Origin: Myxococcales bacterium
GTDB taxonomy: Bacteria > Myxococcota_A > UBA9160 > UBA4427
NCBI GenBank assembly: GCA_012960035.1
Contig: DUBZ01000070.1
Location: 163,102 to 227,101 of the forward strand
Direction: 5' to 3'
Length of the DNA: 64,000 nt
Under the pieces are notes generated by a model, which was not told the origin of the DNA, did no database searches, and saw nothing but the letters and a program-made list of their open reading frames with translations. Below, piece after piece: positions 1-8,741 of this stretch (positions are counted from its first letter, which is position 1; each line of letters opens with the position of its first letter). The position numbers and the translations under genes are program-made.

Positions 1-368
1 GTCAAACCCTGCTCGGGGCCGATCACGTGCACGATGCCTTGCTGGCCGCTCGCTACGTCGAACAACTCGATATCGTAGTCGCGGCAGTTGTTTTCGAGCT
101 CGCTCATCATGGCTTCGGCCATGGGGTCAGAAAGCGGGCGAATGCGGGTGTCGGTCGGGATGATGTGGTCCACGGTCGCAAAAGTTCGCTTCGGGAAGCG
201 CACGCCCAGGCCCAGCTCGCGAATCATCGCGAAGGCTTGCGGGCTCGTGACCTCGTGAATGAGGTGTGTGCCAATGAAGAGCTGGGTCTGGCCCGTCGTC
301 AGCTCGCGCACGGTGTGGGCGTCCCAGACTTTCTGGTAAAGGGTCTTCGGTGTTTTGCTGTCGCTCAT
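1..368 (-). CDS. leuC: 3-isopropylmalate dehydratase large subunit, N-terminal part (runs off the left edge)
   Basis: Isopropylmalate isomerase large subunit, which converts 2- to 3-isopropylmalate in leucine synthesis using a [4Fe-4S] cluster and the small subunit LeuD. The 122 visible residues begin [18 protein letters not shown] and contain the family segments [33 protein letters not shown] and the start of a [11 protein letters not shown] block, all typical of LeuC N-termini. The cluster cysteines lie beyond the window edge. The ATG at 368 is preceded by a GGAG ribosome-binding site and overlaps by ATGA the stop of a short leucine-rich reading frame. The identification rests on residues recognised by eye and is strong; only the C-terminal three quarters are missing. 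Confidence 0.95.
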   Translation of the reverse strand, partial: MSDSKTPKTLYQKVWDAHTVRELTTGQTQLFIGTHLIHEVTSPQAFAMIRELGLGVRFPKRTFATVDHIIPTDTRIRPLSDPMAEAMMSELENNCRDYDIELFDVASGQQGIVHVIGPEQGL

Positions 369-472
369 CGCGATTTCTCCGGGGCTACTCGGGCCCGCAG
401 TTCGGGGTGTAGATCGGGGTGTAGATCGAGGTGTAGTTTGAGGTGTAGATCGGGGCTTCGTGTCGATGTCAT
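365..472 (-). CDS. Putative leucine/histidine-rich leader peptide overlapping the leuC start
   Basis: A 35-codon frame from ATG 472 whose TGA stop overlaps the leuC ATG as ATGA. Its middle reads [18 protein letters not shown]: seven leucines in 18 residues. Four are CTA, a codon little used in this GC-rich window, and the others are CTC and CTG. Leucine-rich leaders are known to control leucine operons by attenuation. Here the stop sits on the leuC start, so any control would have to act through translational coupling or access to the leuC ribosome-binding site, which lies inside this frame. Against it: the repetition comes from a 12-bp tandem repeat, and the ribosome-binding site before ATG 472 is weak (AAAGA). 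The function is inferred. Confidence 0.4.
   Translation of the reverse strand: MTSTRSPDLHLKLHLDLHPDLHPELRARVAPEKSR
401..456. repeat. 12-bp tandem repeat upstream of leuC
   Basis: Four full copies and part of a fifth of a 12-bp unit (consensus ATCGGGGTGTAG, starting at 401, 413, 425, 437 and 449). On the minus strand the unit reads CTACACC-(C/T)-CGAT and encodes Leu-His-(Leu/Pro)-Asp in the leader frame above. Copies differ at one to three bases. It could equally be a simple slippage repeat or a set of binding sites. Confidence 0.8.
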
Positions 473-763
473 TCGATGTGTCTTTGTGTGCAGAGCCAGG
501 GGGCAGATCGAAACCTGGGTGCCCGGACCCGTGCGTCGCGTGCTGACGCGCCTAAGGTCCAGAATCACCCCCCATTGCACTGCCGCGATCTCGAATGCGG
601 CTTGAGTAGAGGGCTGATGAACGGGGGGCTTGATAGCACGCGAGGGGCCGTGCGGCATCGCGCGGGGCATTTTGCGAAACAGCGTTGTGGTACCCGCGGG
701 TGAATTGGGGGGCAACACAAAGGCAGTCGCGGGCGCAAAATCGCGTGTTAGGATTCGCCGCCT
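473..763. other. Gene-free interval between the leuC leader and tRNA-Pro
   Basis: No convincing gene is seen on either strand. The long minus-strand frames crossing it also run antisense through the tRNA and have no recognisable protein features. It presumably holds the divergent promoters for leuC and the tRNA, but no clear -35/-10 pair was found. Confidence 0.5.
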
Positions 764-840
764 CGGGGTGTAGCTCAGGTTGGTAGAGCGCGAGCTTTGG
801 GAGTTCGAAGTCGGGGGTTCGAATCCCTCCACCCCGACCA
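764..840 (+). tRNA. tRNA-Pro (anticodon TGG)
   Basis: A complete 77-nt cloverleaf. The acceptor stem CGGGGTG pairs with CACCCCG. The D-arm contains GTAGCTCAGGTTGGTAGAGC. The 5-bp anticodon stem CGAGC/GTTCG (one G-T pair) closes the loop TTTGGGA, with anticodon TGG reading proline CCA. The T-arm holds GGTTCGAATCC. The discriminator A is followed by an encoded CCA. All expected pairs form, so the call is secure. Confidence 0.97.
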
Positions 841-1122
841 AGTGGTCTCGCACTTGGCCCCGCGGCTGCGACGCCGTTCGTCTTGGCAGCGCCCCCCGTC
901 TCAAATCCCAACCGCCGTGTTCCATTGGCTTGGGCTCCGCGCGGCGCCTCCAATCGCGACATTTCTGTAGTAAGGTCAACGTGAATTGGGCCCCCCCAAA
1001 CCAACCGCGCACTCGCTTCACCCCATGTTCCGTTTGCGCACTGCCTGATACGTCAAAGACAGTCGCCGCTTGCGCCCCCACACGCCTGCGTCTCCATCGT
1101 CGACGACGCTTCGCGAGGATCC

Positions 1123-3156
1123 ATGCCGATCGATCTCACTCCCCAGCTCCGCGAGCAAATCGAAAACACAATCCGCTTTCTATCGGTTGATGCAGTGCAG
1201 AAGGCGAACAGTGGGCACCCCGGTGCACCCATGGCGCTCGCTGGCCCGGTGTTCGAACTGTGGAACTCGCAGATGCGCTTCGATCCCGGAGACCCCGACT
1301 GGCCACTGCGCGACCGCTTCGTTCTTTCGAACGGCCACGCTTCTATGCTTTTGTACTCGCTACTCCACTTGTGGGGTTACGAAGTTTCGCACGAAGACAT
1401 CGTCAACTTCAGACAGCTCGGTTCGAAGACACCGGGGCATCCTGAATACGGCGAAACCCCGGGCGTTGAAATTACGACGGGTCCGCTCGGGCAGGGCATC
1501 TCGCACGCAGTCGGCATGGCGCTCGCGGGTCGCATGACCGCAGCCCAGTTTGGCTCGACCCGTGGCGACGACGAAGGCGCTCCTGGCAGCCACATGATTT
1601 ACGGCGTGGTGGGCGACGGCGACTTGATGGAAGGCATATCGGGCGAAGCGAGTTCGCTGGCCGGGCACCTTGGCGTCGGCAACCTCGTCTTCATGTACGA
1701 CGACAACAAGATCACCATCGACGGCAAGACCGAAATCGCCTTTACCGAAAACGTAAAGATGCGATACGAGGCCTACGGCTGGCACGTGATCGACGGCATT
1801 GACGGCCGCGACTCCGCTGGCGTTCGCGCGGCTCTCGAACGCGGCAAGGCTGAAACCGACCGCCCCACGATGATCATCGTGAGCACGGTGATCGGCCTCG
1901 GCAGCAAGGCCATCGAAGGCACGAGCAAGGCCCACGGCAACCCGCTCGGCAACGTTGAGATCCCGCTCGCCAAAGCCAACATGGGTTGGCCGACCGAGCC
2001 CGAATTCTTGGTGCCCGACGAAGTGAAGGCGTTCTTCGCAGAACGCAGCCAGGCCAAGCGCAGCGAACGCAGTTCGCTCGATGCCGATATGGCGGCGTGG
2101 CGCGCAGCAGAACCGGAACGTGCTTCGGCATGGGATGCAGCACGGGCGCGAAGCTTGCCTTCCAATCTCGCGGATCAGCTCTGCGACGGTATGGACGGCG
2201 AGGCCGCAACGCGAAAGCACTCTGGCACCGTTTTGCAGAAGCTGTCTGAACTTGTTCCTTACATGGCCGGTGGCTCGGCGGATCTCGCAGGCTCTGCGGC
2301 ACCGCCGATCATCAAGGGTGTTGGCATCGTCGGGATCGACGAAGGCAACGGACGCTTCGGGGGCCGCAACATCCACTTCGGTGTTCGCGAACACGCGATG
2401 GGCGCGATCACCAACGGCATGGCGCTCGACGGGACCTTCATCCCGTACTCGGGCACGTTCATGATCTTCAGCGACTACCTGCGGCCGGCGATTCGACTCG
2501 CCGCGCTCATGAAGCTGCGATCGATCTTCGTCTTTACGCACGACTCGTTCTACGTCGGCGAAGACGGTCCGACCCATCAGCCGGTCGAACAAGTCGACTC
2601 GCTTCACTTGATCCCGGGGCTCACGGTCTTCCGACCGGCCGACGGGATAGAAACTGCGATGTCTTACGCGTGGATTCTGGAAAAGGCCGAAGGCCCGGCG
2701 ACGCTATCGCTTACGCGGCAAAACTTGCGTCCGCTTGAGCGGCCCGCAGACTTTGACCGCGAAGAGATCTACAAGGGTGGCTACATCGTGCGGCCGACCG
2801 AGGGCGAACCCGACGTGGTCGTGGTTGCGAGTGGTTCCGAAGTGGCGCTTGCCTGCGACACCGCGGCCAAGCTCGACGCGGACGGCATCAAGGCGCGGGT
2901 CGTTTCGGTTCCGTGTCTCGAACTTCTGAAAGAACAGCCCGCGAGTTACATCGATGCGCTGCTGCCTGAAAACACGCCGGCGGTTGCAGTTGAAGCGGGT
3001 ACCGCGATGGGCTTGGGGGGCTTGGTCGGCAGGCGAGGGCTTGTGTGCGGCATGGAGGGCTTCGGCGCTTCGGGCCCGGCCGGTACTTTGGCGGAGCACT
3101 TTGGCTTCACGCCCGACAAGCTGACCGCACGCATTCGCACTCACCTCGGGAAGTAA
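1123..3156 (+). CDS. tkt: Transketolase
   Basis: Thiamine-diphosphate transketolase of the non-oxidative pentose phosphate pathway, 677 residues, the usual length. The N-terminal thiamine-binding domain has NSGHPGAPM near residue 29, the GDGDLMEG motif followed by the NK of the metal site, and the TGPLGQGISHAVG segment. The central Pyr domain carries HFGVREHAMGAITNGMAL, which includes the cofactor-activating glutamate, and then DSFYVGEDGPTHQPVEQ, which contains the substrate-binding histidine. The ATG at 1123 follows a GAGG ribosome-binding site. The YheU-like gene starts 14 bp after the stop and is probably co-transcribed. Confidence 0.97.
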   Translation: MPIDLTPQLREQIENTIRFLSVDAVQKANSGHPGAPMALAGPVFELWNSQMRFDPGDPDWPLRDRFVLSNGHASMLLYSLLHLWGYEVSHEDIVNFRQLGSKTPGHPEYGETPGVEITTGPLGQGISHAVGMALAGRMTAAQFGSTRGDDEGAPGSHMIYGVVGDGDLMEGISGEASSLAGHLGVGNLVFMYDDNKITIDGKTEIAFTENVKMRYEAYGWHVIDGIDGRDSAGVRAALERGKAETDRPTMIIVSTVIGLGSKAIEGTSKAHGNPLGNVEIPLAKANMGWPTEPEFLVPDEVKAFFAERSQAKRSERSSLDADMAAWRAAEPERASAWDAARARSLPSNLADQLCDGMDGEAATRKHSGTVLQKLSELVPYMAGGSADLAGSAAPPIIKGVGIVGIDEGNGRFGGRNIHFGVREHAMGAITNGMALDGTFIPYSGTFMIFSDYLRPAIRLAALMKLRSIFVFTHDSFYVGEDGPTHQPVEQVDSLHLIPGLTVFRPADGIETAMSYAWILEKAEGPATLSLTRQNLRPLERPADFDREEIYKGGYIVRPTEGEPDVVVVASGSEVALACDTAAKLDADGIKARVVSVPCLELLKEQPASYIDALLPENTPAVAVEAGTAMGLGGLVGRRGLVCGMEGFGASGPAGTLAEHFGFTPDKLTARIRTHLGK

Positions 3157-3170
3157 CGCCGGGGGCGGCC

Positions 3171-3464
3171 ATGTCCGACAATTTCGACAGGACCGACGAC
3201 AGCACTGCGGACAACGATGACGACCCACGGTACCTCGTGCTCGAAGCCGAACAGCTGAGCGCGAAGGCCCTACGTGGCTTGGTGGAAGAGTTCGCGAGTC
3301 GAGACGGCACCGACTACGGGGCGAGCGAAAAGACCCTTGAACAGAAGGTCGCCATCGTGGTCAAGCAGCTCGAGTCGGGGGACGTGCGCATTGTCTTCGA
3401 CCGAGACGAAGAGCGCGCGAACCTTGTGCTCGCGCGGGAGCTTGACGACGACCTGCTCCTTTAG
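3171..3464 (+). CDS. YheU family (UPF0270) protein
   Basis: A 97-residue acidic protein. After a roughly 25-residue acidic N-terminal extension, the remainder matches the pattern of E. coli YheU: L-S-x-x-x-L-x-x-L-(I/V)-E-x-F-x-x-R-(D/E)-GTDYG followed by EKTLEQKVA and a Q-L-x-x-G-x-x-x-(I/L)-V-(F/W) segment. The biochemical function of the family is not known to me. The ATG at 3171 is preferred to longer in-frame extensions because those would lie inside tkt. It sits 14 bp after tkt, so it is likely read as part of a tkt operon, and a terminator-like hairpin follows. Confidence 0.85.
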   Translation: MSDNFDRTDDSTADNDDDPRYLVLEAEQLSAKALRGLVEEFASRDGTDYGASEKTLEQKVAIVVKQLESGDVRIVFDRDEERANLVLARELDDDLLL

Positions 3465-3487
3465 GGCTGGGGCGCCGCGTTGGTGGA

Positions 3488-3535
3488 AAGGTCTTCGGCC
3501 GAGCCCCGCCAAGACCTTCTTCATCTTGTTTCTTC
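3488..3535 (+). terminator. Probable intrinsic terminator after tkt-yheU
   Basis: Inverted repeat AAGGTCTT (3488-3495) and AAGACCTT (3511-3518), a perfect 8-bp stem with a 15-nt GC-rich loop, followed on the plus strand by a T-rich run. It overlaps the last codons of the converging peptide-transporter gene. Confidence 0.5.
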
Positions 3536-4885
3536 AGTTCTCGCCGCAACACTTTCTTGGATGTAGGTGCGTTCTTTGAAGCGCATCGCAAACGGGACGT
3601 AGATGACAGCGGTTGCGAACATCAAGCCCGCGAAGAACAGGAAGTAGCTTGAGCCCTCAAGAGATATGGTGCCGTCCGGGTTTTCGATGACCATGTTGAC
3701 GCCCGCCGTCACGAGGTTGCCCAGCGACACACTCATCAAATACAAGGACATCACGAACGACTTAATCTTGAGGGGCGCCTGGGTGTACGAAAACTCCAGG
3801 GCGGTCACAGAGACGAGCACTTCGGCGGCAGTCAGGATCGCGTAAGCGACGATCTGCCAGCCGATGTTCGGCGTCTGGCCCGCGGCGATCCAAGTTTCGA
3901 TCAACGCACTGATTAAGAATGAACTGCTCGTCATGAAGAGCCCCGCGCCGATCTTGCGTAGCGGGGTCAGCGGCACGATCCGCTCGACTGCGGGGTAAAT
4001 CACTTTCAGGTAAAGCGGGATAAAGGCCAGGATCAGAAGCGGGTTCAAGGCCTGGACCTGGGAAGGAAGCCACTCATGTCCGAGGAAGTTGCGGTCCATA
4101 CGACCTGCTTGATGGACCCACGTTGACCCCGTCTGGTCAAAGAGCGACCAGAAGATCGAAATGAAAACGTAAATGACGCCCAAACGAAGCAGCGCCGACA
4201 CGGCCTCCGCACTAAAGAGTTCCTTCAAGAACGCCTTGCCGCCGGGCGGGATGTGGATGAAGCGTTGCCGGCCCAGCCAGAAGACCCAGGTTGCAATGAT
4301 CATCAGCGCGCCCGGTAAACCAAACGCGAAGTGCGGGCCGTAGTGTTCCAGCAAGAGCGGTGTCGCGAGCGTCGAGATGAACGCGCCGAGGTTGATCGAA
4401 AAATAGAAATACGAATAGACCCGGGAGAGCAGGTTCGAGTTTTCGTCACCGAACTGGTCGCCGACGTGTGCCGACACGCACGGCTTGATCCCGCCCGAAC
4501 CCACGGAGATCAGCCCGAGGCCTAGGGTCAAGCCATAAAAAGTGTCGTCCATCGCCAAGGCGACGTGTCCCAGGCAATAAACGATCGAAAGGGTCACGAT
4601 CGTTCGATACTTGCCCAAGAAGACGTCCGCGAGCAGCGCGCCCGCAAGCGGCGTGAAGTAGACCGCGGCTGTAAACAGATGGTAGTACGTGGTCGCGTCG
4701 GTTTCGCTCAGTAACTCAAGCTCGCCGTTGGCGTCGCGCAGGTACTGGGTCATGTAGACGACCAAGATCGCGCGCATGCCGTAGTAACTGAAACGTTCCG
4801 CGGCTTCGTTCCCGATGATGTACGGGATGCCGCCGGGCATCTTTGAGGTGGCGTCCGGGGCGGTGCGGTAGCTGGCATCGGACAT
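3521..4885 (-). CDS. POT/PTR2 family proton-dependent oligopeptide transporter
   Basis: Inner-membrane major-facilitator protein of the POT family, 454 residues with about 12 hydrophobic helices, expected to take up di- and tripeptides with protons. Family features are the N-terminal AAERFSYYGMRAILVVYMTQ (ExxERFxYYG signature) and the second PTR2 signature region GSGGIKPCVSAHVGDQF followed by FYFSINLGAFIS. The start ATG at 4885 directly abuts the TAA stop of the upstream ferredoxin gene, so the two are almost certainly one transcript. The substrate cannot be determined from sequence alone. Confidence 0.93.
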   Translation of the reverse strand: MSDASYRTAPDATSKMPGGIPYIIGNEAAERFSYYGMRAILVVYMTQYLRDANGELELLSETDATTYYHLFTAAVYFTPLAGALLADVFLGKYRTIVTLSIVYCLGHVALAMDDTFYGLTLGLGLISVGSGGIKPCVSAHVGDQFGDENSNLLSRVYSYFYFSINLGAFISTLATPLLLEHYGPHFAFGLPGALMIIATWVFWLGRQRFIHIPPGGKAFLKELFSAEAVSALLRLGVIYVFISIFWSLFDQTGSTWVHQAGRMDRNFLGHEWLPSQVQALNPLLILAFIPLYLKVIYPAVERIVPLTPLRKIGAGLFMTSSSFLISALIETWIAAGQTPNIGWQIVAYAILTAAEVLVSVTALEFSYTQAPLKIKSFVMSLYLMSVSLGNLVTAGVNMVIENPDGTISLEGSSYFLFFAGLMFATAVIYVPFAMRFKERTYIQESVAARTEETR

Positions 4886-5095
4886 TTAGCTTGTGACCGC
4901 TCCTGTCTCTTCGATCACAAGCGCGTGCTCGGGACAACTCTCGACACCCTTTCGTGCTTGCTCGTGCAGTTCACTCGGCACAGCTGCGTGCTTCAAAACA
5001 CAGCGGCCTGCGTCGTCTTCGTCGAAGACTTCAGGCGCGAGTACGTAACAACGTCCGTGGCCGGTGCAGCGTTCAGGGTCGAGGCGAATTTTCAT
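4886..5095 (-). CDS. Small ferredoxin, probably [3Fe-4S] type
   Basis: A 69-residue electron carrier, MKIRLDPERCTGHGRCYVLA near the start and CPEHAL near residue 54. The pattern C10-x2-H13-x2-C16 ... C54-P has a histidine where a four-cysteine cluster would have its second cysteine. This arrangement is typical of the small [3Fe-4S] ferredoxins that serve cytochrome P450s. The start ATG at 5095 follows a GAGG site. The gene sits head to tail with the peptide transporter and no P450 is in the window, so its partner is unknown. Confidence 0.88.
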   Translation of the reverse strand: MKIRLDPERCTGHGRCYVLAPEVFDEDDAGRCVLKHAAVPSELHEQARKGVESCPEHALVIEETGAVTS

Positions 5096-5187
5096 GCAGT
5101 CCTCATCGCGGTTGCGCGTAGTGGGGGAGCGGGCGAATGATCCGCAATGTGTGCGGACGCGTCAAACTCGGGATTCGCATAAACCGG

Positions 5188-8100
5188 CTAGCGAAAATGT
5201 CGACCGGGAGGCAATTGTCCACGCGTAAGCGCCGTGCGTTGCTCGGTTTCATGGGCGGCTTTCGATGTCAGCGCAGCAACGTGGTTGGCCTTCACGTGGA
5301 TCACCCCCTGCGCGTTTTGCAGCGGCCCCGAAATTTCGATGATCGCACTTGCAGAGAGAGGCACACGGAAGCGGCGGAACATGTCCGGGGTCAAGATTGC
5401 GTTCGAGGTGCCGGTTTCGTCTTCCAAGGTTAAGAAGGTGAAGCCCTTTGCCGTGCTCGGGTGCTGGCGCACGATCACATGTCCCGCCGTGCGGACAAAA
5501 CGTCCGTCGGGCACCTTGCGCAGTTCCACCGCCGAAAGCACACCGCGCTTGCGCAAGCCTTCGCGCAAATAGGCGAGCAGTTGGGGGCCGGTGGTGAGGC
5601 CCGAAAGACGGTAGTCGGCAAGGGTGCGTTCGATGGGGGACATCTCGGGCAGAGGGGACGAAGTGCGTTTGCGCATCGCGCGCTTTCCGCGACCGCTTTG
5701 TCCGCGCGCTTCCGGAGGGAGGCCGGCAAAGAGCGAGCGCGGGTCGCGTTCAAGGGCCGCCACTTGCCAGAGTGCGGCACGGCGTTCTTCGGCCCCCGGT
5801 GCGCCCGGCAAGTTTGCAAGGGCACCGAGCTCGGCGAGTGCGGTGACTTCGTCTTGTTTGAGTATGACTCGTTTGGTGAGGTCGGGCATGCCGTGGAAGG
5901 GGGCGACCGATCGTTCGAGTGCGATCGCTTCCCCTGCTTTCTTCGAAAGGCCACCGACGTAACGCAAGCCGACGCGCACCGCGGGGCCGGTGTATCCGTT
6001 CGCCTCGACTCCGGGCTCCATCGTGCACAACCATTCAGAAGCAGCGACGTCCAAGTCGCGCACTTCGACCCCATGTCGTTGGGCATCTTTGACCAACGTG
6101 GCGGGGTTGTAGAAGCCAAGCGGGTAACTGTTCAAAAGCCCGGCGAGGAACGCTGCCGGGTGATGCCGTTTCAAGTAAGCCGACGCATAAGCAATCAACG
6201 CAAACGAAGCCGAATGGGATTCGGGAAACCCGTAAAGCGCAAAGGCCGAGATCTGATGCACGATCTCGTCTCGGGCTTCGGCGCTGACCCCACGCTCGGC
6301 CATGCCGGAGCGCAAGCGCGCTTCGATTTGCACCATCTTTTCTTCCGAGCGCTTGAACCCCATCGCGCGGCGCAGCTCTTCGGCTTCCCCGCCGCTGAAA
6401 CCCGCCGCGATCATCGCGATACGAAGGATCTGTTCTTGAAACAGAGGCACGCCGAGGGTGCGTTCGAGGACGGGCACGAGTGATGGATGGGGGTAAGTGA
6501 CAGGTTGTCGACCCGCCCGGCGTTCGAGGTAGGGGTTCACCATCTGGCCCACGATGGGGCCGGGGCGAATCAGCGCGATCTCGACGACGAGGTCGTAGAA
6601 GCAGCGGGGCTTCAAGCGTGGGAGCGTCGCCATCTGAGCGCGACTTTCGATCTGGAACACCCCGATGGTGTCTGCCGCGCACATCATCGCGTAGGTGTCG
6701 GGGTCGTCCGGGGGGAGCTGCGCGAGGTCGACCACTTTGCCTTCGTGCTTTTCGATCAGGTCAGTGGTGATTTCAAGCGCGGCCAACATGCCGAGCCCGA
6801 GCAGGTCGATCTTGATGATGCCCATCTCCGCGCAGTCGTCTTTGTCCCACTGCACGATGTGACGGTTTTCCATCGACGCGGGCTCAATCGGAACCACTTC
6901 GTCGAGGTGTCCAGCCGCGATCACAACGCCACCACTGTGCTGCCCGAGGTGTCGAGGTAACCCGCGAATCTGTTCAACGAGACCGAGCAACTTTTGAATG
7001 CGCGGTGCAGTCGGATCGACGCCGGCTTGCTTGAGCGTGGTTTCGAGTGGGTCGTGTTCGTCTCTGTGGTCGAGGCTCGCGATCAACTTGGCGAGGCGGT
7101 CGATCGTGTCGGGCCCCATGCCCAAGACCTTGCCCATCTCCCGCACCGCAAGCCTCGAGCGGTAAGTGATGACGTTGGCCGTCATCGCCGCACCGCGTTC
7201 GCCGTACTTATTGAAGACGTACTGAATGACGGCTTCGCGCTTGTCGCCGGAGGGCAAGTCGAGGTCGATGTCCGGCCATTCGCCGCGCTCTTCCGAAAGG
7301 AAGCGCTCGAACAAGAGCTTCATCCCAATGGGGTCGACGGCAGTGATGGCGAGGGAATAACAGACGGCACTGTTCGCAGCAGAACCCCGGCCTTGCACCA
7401 GGATGTTCTGGCTTTTCGCAAAACAGCTGATGTCGTGGACGATCAGGAAGTAACCCGCGAGCCCAAGGTTCGCGATGATGCCAAGCTCGTGTTCGAGTTG
7501 TTTGCGCACGTTGCCGGGCAGGGGCGAGCCGTAACGGCTGCGGGCGCCTTCGTAGCTGAGCCTGCGAAGGGCGTCGTCTTGGCTTTCGCCGACTTGAAGG
7601 GGATAGGTGGGGAAGTGGTATTCGAGCACGTCCATCCCGAATGAGCAGCGCTCGGCGATCATGCGGCTTGCGTAGATCCAGTCGGGGCGGTCGGCAAAGC
7701 GCTTCGCCACTTCGTGCCGTGCTTTCAAATAACGCTCGCCATTGCGGAGCAGCTTTGTGCCCGCGTAGTCGAGGGAGGTTTTCGCGTAGAGACATGTCAA
7801 TGCGTCGAGCAGGTTTCGTTCTTGGGCCCGAGCCGCGCGGACATCCCCCGTTGCCACGATGGGGACGCCCTGGCTTTCGGCCATTGCGACGGCGCGGCGC
7901 GTGGCGCGCTCGTGGTCGCGGTCGAGAAAACGCGAAACGTCGACCCACAAGCGCGTGTTTTCTTTCCGCGCTCTTTGGGCTGCGTTTGTTCCCGAAGCAA
8001 AGACCGAAAGACTTCGGTCGAGAAACGTGGGGTCGAGGCTCGCGTCTCCCCGCGCAATGGCGGTGAGCCCCTCGGCATATTCTTCGAGTTCATCGAACGT

Positions 8101-8589
8101 GACGAAGGGCGCGGTCAGTGCTCGGGCAATGTTTGGTTTGTCTCGACGTCTTCTCTTTTGCCCGATCGTCAAAAGCCTAGAAAGATTGCGCCAACCTTTG
8201 GGCGACTCGACGAGGAGCAAGAGTTCGCCAAGGATCGGCGTTGATTCACCGGTGGCGCGCAAGCGAACTTCGGCGCCATGAATTGCCCGCACTCCGTTGG
8301 CCGCGCAGGCGCGATGGAAACGAGGGCTTGCATAGACGCCGTCACGATCGGCGAGGGCAAGAGCGGGGTATTCGAGTTCGGCCGCGCGTTCGGCGAGCGC
8401 TTCGGGGAGCGACACGCCTTCGAGGAAGCAGAACGCGCTGCGGGCGCGCAGTTCGACGTATTGCTGGGCCATGTCTGCGGGCATGTCGCTTCGCAGACGG
8501 TTTCGGGTACGTGGGACGCGGCTGTGCTTGGGCATGCTGGGGGGCATGGCGCGACTTTCGCTTTGTTTTCGCGTCTGGTCAAGCAACAC
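5188..8589 (-). CDS. dnaE2: Error-prone DNA polymerase III alpha subunit DnaE2
   Basis: Translesion polymerase of the ImuA-ImuB-DnaE2 mutasome. It has an N-terminal PHP domain (from about residue 43, YVELRARSAFCFLEGVSLPE), the polymerase core with GRGSAANSAVCYS (402-413) and the catalytic aspartates in PDIDLDLPSGDKR (439-451), helix-hairpin-helix segments, and a C-terminal OB fold with TLEDETG. The phrase SAFCFLEGVS and the absence of a replicative DnaE tail favour DnaE2 over DnaE1. The true start is uncertain: GTG 8589 gives 1133 residues, but similarity begins near residue 43, so ATG 8484 or ATG 8472 are good alternatives. A candidate operator lies at 8638-8657. Confidence 0.94.
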   Translation of the reverse strand: MLLDQTRKQSESRAMPPSMPKHSRVPRTRNRLRSDMPADMAQQYVELRARSAFCFLEGVSLPEALAERAAELEYPALALADRDGVYASPRFHRACAANGVRAIHGAEVRLRATGESTPILGELLLLVESPKGWRNLSRLLTIGQKRRRRDKPNIARALTAPFVTFDELEEYAEGLTAIARGDASLDPTFLDRSLSVFASGTNAAQRARKENTRLWVDVSRFLDRDHERATRRAVAMAESQGVPIVATGDVRAARAQERNLLDALTCLYAKTSLDYAGTKLLRNGERYLKARHEVAKRFADRPDWIYASRMIAERCSFGMDVLEYHFPTYPLQVGESQDDALRRLSYEGARSRYGSPLPGNVRKQLEHELGIIANLGLAGYFLIVHDISCFAKSQNILVQGRGSAANSAVCYSLAITAVDPIGMKLLFERFLSEERGEWPDIDLDLPSGDKREAVIQYVFNKYGERGAAMTANVITYRSRLAVREMGKVLGMGPDTIDRLAKLIASLDHRDEHDPLETTLKQAGVDPTAPRIQKLLGLVEQIRGLPRHLGQHSGGVVIAAGHLDEVVPIEPASMENRHIVQWDKDDCAEMGIIKIDLLGLGMLAALEITTDLIEKHEGKVVDLAQLPPDDPDTYAMMCAADTIGVFQIESRAQMATLPRLKPRCFYDLVVEIALIRPGPIVGQMVNPYLERRAGRQPVTYPHPSLVPVLERTLGVPLFQEQILRIAMIAAGFSGGEAEELRRAMGFKRSEEKMVQIEARLRSGMAERGVSAEARDEIVHQISAFALYGFPESHSASFALIAYASAYLKRHHPAAFLAGLLNSYPLGFYNPATLVKDAQRHGVEVRDLDVAASEWLCTMEPGVEANGYTGPAVRVGLRYVGGLSKKAGEAIALERSVAPFHGMPDLTKRVILKQDEVTALAELGALANLPGAPGAEERRAALWQVAALERDPRSLFAGLPPEARGQSGRGKRAMRKRTSSPLPEMSPIERTLADYRLSGLTTGPQLLAYLREGLRKRGVLSAVELRKVPDGRFVRTAGHVIVRQHPSTAKGFTFLTLEDETGTSNAILTPDMFRRFRVPLSASAIIEISGPLQNAQGVIHVKANHVAALTSKAAHETEQRTALTRGQLPPGRHFR

Positions 8590-8637
8590 TTTTCGCCGGG
8601 ACCGAGGGGGGACGCGAAATGCGCTGCATGACCGCCT

Positions 8638-8657
8638 GGAGTTGATCCGATCACTCC
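8638..8657. promoter_or_regulatory. Inverted repeat upstream of dnaE2 (candidate operator)
   Basis: GGAG-T-TGATC-C-GATCA-CTCC: a perfect 11-bp palindrome TGATCCGATCA flanked by GGAG/CTCC arms, about 50 bp upstream of the earliest dnaE2 start. A damage-responsive operator is expected for this gene in other bacteria, but the sequence does not match a LexA box that I can name, so the role is inferred. Confidence 0.3.
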
Positions 8658-8741
8658 CAAACCTACACCCTGAAAGCCGTATCCTCGGTCTGCGCTTTCT
8701 GTTTCACGGCCCGATGTCGATCGAGACAATGTCGACACCAG

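Noticed and set aside
401-456. CRISPR-like array in the 12-bp repeat
   Set aside because: The units are directly adjacent with no spacers, and no cas genes are present. No CRISPR array was found anywhere in the window.
27-605. Plus-strand frame at the left edge
   Set aside because: It is antisense to leuC, whose N-terminal family pattern is unmistakable.
365-1081. Long minus-strand frame covering the leuC leader region
   Set aside because: It runs antisense through the tRNA-Pro gene and its upper part has no protein-like features. Only the last 35 codons were kept as a possible leader.
1360-2607. 415-codon minus-strand frame inside tkt
   Set aside because: Shadow of transketolase; no family features and an Arg/His-rich composition typical of antisense frames in GC-rich DNA.
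5141-5157. TCCGCA-ATGTG-TGCGGA hairpin after dnaE2 as a terminator
   Set aside because: The stem is short and no T-run follows on the minus strand.
5461-6483. 340-codon plus-strand frame inside dnaE2
   Set aside because: Antisense to conserved polymerase sequence; no recognisable domain.
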